A stretch of 64,000 bases of DNA, taken from Sphingomonas sp. PP-CE-1G-424. Its GTDB lineage: Bacteria; Pseudomonadota; Alphaproteobacteria; Sphingomonadales; Sphingomonadaceae. Under the pieces are notes generated by a model. It was not told the DNA's origin, searched no databases, and saw only the letters and a program-made list of their open reading frames with translations. The translations under genes were made by a program, and so were the position numbers. The number at the start of each line of letters is the position of its first letter. The stretch's first letter is position 1. The stretch covers positions 558,001 through 622,000 of the forward strand of contig NZ_SLXW01000003.1 of the NCBI RefSeq assembly GCF_004341085.1. Reading direction: 5' to 3'. Shown piece by piece: positions 63,401-64,000 of this stretch.

Positions 63401-63878
63401 CCTCTTCGCGCGCCTCCAGCGGCCGGAAGCCCGGCGTCAGCCCGGCCTCGACCGGGAATGCTGCCAGCAATCCCTGGCAGAAGCCGTGGATCGTCTGGAT
63501 GCGGAGCCCCCCGCCCGGCGCATCGAGCACCTTGGCGAACAACGTGCGTGCACGGTCCTGCAGAGTCTGGACCGGGCTCTCGCCGAGCGCGATCAGGTCC
63601 GCCGCCAGCGCCGGCGCGGGCATGCGTACCCATGCCGCGAGCCTGCCGTTGATCCGCTGCGCCATCTCGGCCGCGCCCGCCTTGGTGAAGGTCAGGCACA
63701 GGATCGCGCCGGGATCGACGCCGCGCAGGAGGAGGCGGAACACGCGTGCCGCCAACACCTGTGTCTTGCCGGTGCCGGCCGACGCGGACAGCCAGACGTG
63801 CGACGACGGGTTGCTGGCATCGGCCTGCGCGCCCCTCAGCCGGGGGAGCGTGGCGAGTGCGTCACCGCTCACGGCCAT
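60447..63878 (-). CDS. addA: double-strand break repair helicase AddA
   Basis: A 1143-aa UvrD-type helicase-nuclease that processes double-strand ends with AddB (RecBCD analogue). Walker A SASAGTGKTQVLAARVFRLL; Walker B LLIDEAQDTNGHQWRI; ALFERLPAV begins the C-terminal nuclease region, and VVDFKTGRRAP holds its metal-binding Asp and Lys. ATG 63876-63878 lies inside the end of addB, a 17-bp overlap, implying coupled translation. Confidence 0.96.
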   Translation of the reverse strand: MAVSGDALATLPRLRGAQADASNPSSHVWLSASAGTGKTQVLAARVFRLLLRGVDPGAILCLTFTKAGAAEMAQRINGRLAAWVRMPAPALAADLIALGESPVQTLQDRARTLFAKVLDAPGGGLRIQTIHGFCQGLLAAFPVEAGLTPGFRPLEAREEAGLAREALASMLSDAEREGRERPVEIVGRLSLRMGEGGAEAFLLACARALPALEALPVGIQPWLRRELGLPSGDIDEAIAEWCDALDLDAIARIAAANRAWGTATGQAAAATVQRWLDSEDRAATLDELASVVLTGTGTQRKASKKLIDAEPDYEVLARDLGEACTDVLSMVQRATYCDLLADGLEVGRDYARGYALAKRRAGAVDFDDLIATTVALLDQPGIGEWVRYKLDQATEHLLIDEAQDTNGHQWRIVRALADEFFVGRGIYAPSTRTLFTVGDYKQAIFGFQGTDPLNFQAAEQYFGGRASEAEGDDDWPEEERGLPLARLSLRHSFRSTRTLLEFVDAAIDAIGEPGLGIAGEVEQHASEVAGPGTVTLWPPVSAGGSEDDEEGWVDDAVRKLASDIARAVKGWLAPDTGLMLESKGRRLRPEDVMILVKRRGDLASLIVARLYPEGVPVAGVDRLRLNAPLAVQDLLATIRFVLQPEDDLSVAALLVSPLIGWTQDELMAAAPREAGPLWRHLQRTQPTTRLAPLLAMLARADIATPYQFLEELLSGPLDGRRKLIRRLGTEARDPIEELLNAALTFESTTTPSLQRFLDWFDRGDVEIVRDPSAPLDAVRVMTAHGAKGLQAPLVILADATADPSAAPRSILKWAPEPGAAPIPVFRPRSSERGGPLDAVVSAAEQRELEEHWRLFYVAATRAEERLVIAGALGPRAKGVPPENSWYAAADRALTALEVPMGEGARTFAGVEPQPAVIAKASASVEIAANAQLPAWAHEPAPQEARPPRPLSPSALGDDAVSDPPPTPAMRVAAERGRLIHALFERLPAVAATDRTTAADRWLAKAGGVDDVAARSEIVRSVVAVLDDPRFAELFSADTLAEAPIAATLANGMVVSGTVDRLLIEPDRIRVVDFKTGRRAPRGLDDVPEYHLKQMAAYAEALAVIFPGRSVEAALLYTAGPRLIVLNDETLAANKPHYRPTEQS

Positions 63879-64000
63879 ACCATTCGTCGCGTCGCATCAG
63901 CTGGTCATACTCGGCATAGGGGGCGTATTCGGGGACGAGTTTCGCGGTGAACGCGGCGCTGCCGGTCAGCCATTCGCCGACGACTTCGGTGAAGTTGTGC
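63862..64000 (-). CDS. addB: double-strand break repair protein AddB (partial, C-terminus only)
   Basis: The last 45 codons on the minus strand read HNFTEVVGEWLTGSAAFTAK, then LVPEYAPYAEYDQLMRRDEW, ending YGRER and TGA (63862-63864). The YAPYAEYDQLMR-EEWYGR type end is typical of AddB. The rest lies to the right of the window. AddB contributes an inactivated helicase, a nuclease and a 4Fe-4S site to AddAB. Overlap with addA supports the call. Confidence 0.85.
   Translation of the reverse strand, partial: HNFTEVVGEWLTGSAAFTAKLVPEYAPYAEYDQLMRRDEWYGRER

Overview
The window looks like chromosomal DNA of a sphingomonad (Alphaproteobacteria, Sphingomonadales, most likely Sphingomonas). The evidence is high GC, dense gene packing with ATGA/TGATG/GTGA overlaps, a PdhB that carries its own lipoyl domain, a DksA that has lost its zinc-finger cysteines, an RcdA-type (DUF1465) protein, two DUF465 proteins, recG/sdhE/mfd side by side, and many GC-rich REPIN-type inverted repeats between genes. 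There is no rRNA, tRNA, CRISPR array, prophage or insertion sequence that I can support.

Layout. 1-3 kb: a sulfate module (cysD, cut by the left edge, and a SulP transporter) and a DUF488 protein. 3-9 kb: trmFO overlapping tail to tail with an EF-hand protein, a squalene-synthase-fold protein, then a divergent trio tadG-tadE-tadE. 8.7-11.2 kb: pdhA-pdhB. 11.3-15.3 kb: a repeat-filled gap, then MFS transporter-cysK-cell wall hydrolase with overlapping ends. 15.3-21 kb: cytochrome P450 followed by two S9 peptidases on the minus strand. 21-31.3 kb: an accessory catabolic region (SDR, GMC oxidoreductase, TetR, thiolase, acyl-CoA synthetase, two acyl-CoA dehydrogenases, coniferyl-aldehyde-type dehydrogenase) with two small unknown ORFs. 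31.3-35.1 kb: a metal-related group, DUF2946-TonB receptor-PepSY protein. 35-40.3 kb: two dehydrogenases and small regulators (RcdA-like, two DUF465, PilZ, DksA). 40.3-47.7 kb: a Ser/Gly-rich PEP-CTERM-like protein, a host-attachment-family protein, serS-surE-nlpD-like, tyrS, PilZ and a small DMT transporter. 47.7-53.7 kb: recG, sdhE and mfd. 53.8-64 kb: a Gly/aromatic-rich lipoprotein, YjbQ, secA, argJ, a VapD-family RNase, trxA, addA and the end of addB.

How it works together. Most of the window is housekeeping: sulfur assimilation and cysteine synthesis, acetyl-CoA production, tRNA charging and modification, protein export, and recombination or transcription-coupled repair. The accessory part is mainly the 19.5-31.3 kb oxidative/CoA-ester block, whose gene content fits breakdown of a terpenoid, steroid or branched acyl substrate (inference), and the 31.3-35.1 kb metal-uptake-like group.

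The most unusual signals are non-coding. At least four types of REPIN-like palindrome occupy intergenic spaces; one supplies sequence at the mfd Shine-Dalgarno. Separately, the vapD Shine-Dalgarno is buried in a perfect 7-bp GC stem. No clearly new multi-gene system can be claimed from sequence reading alone.
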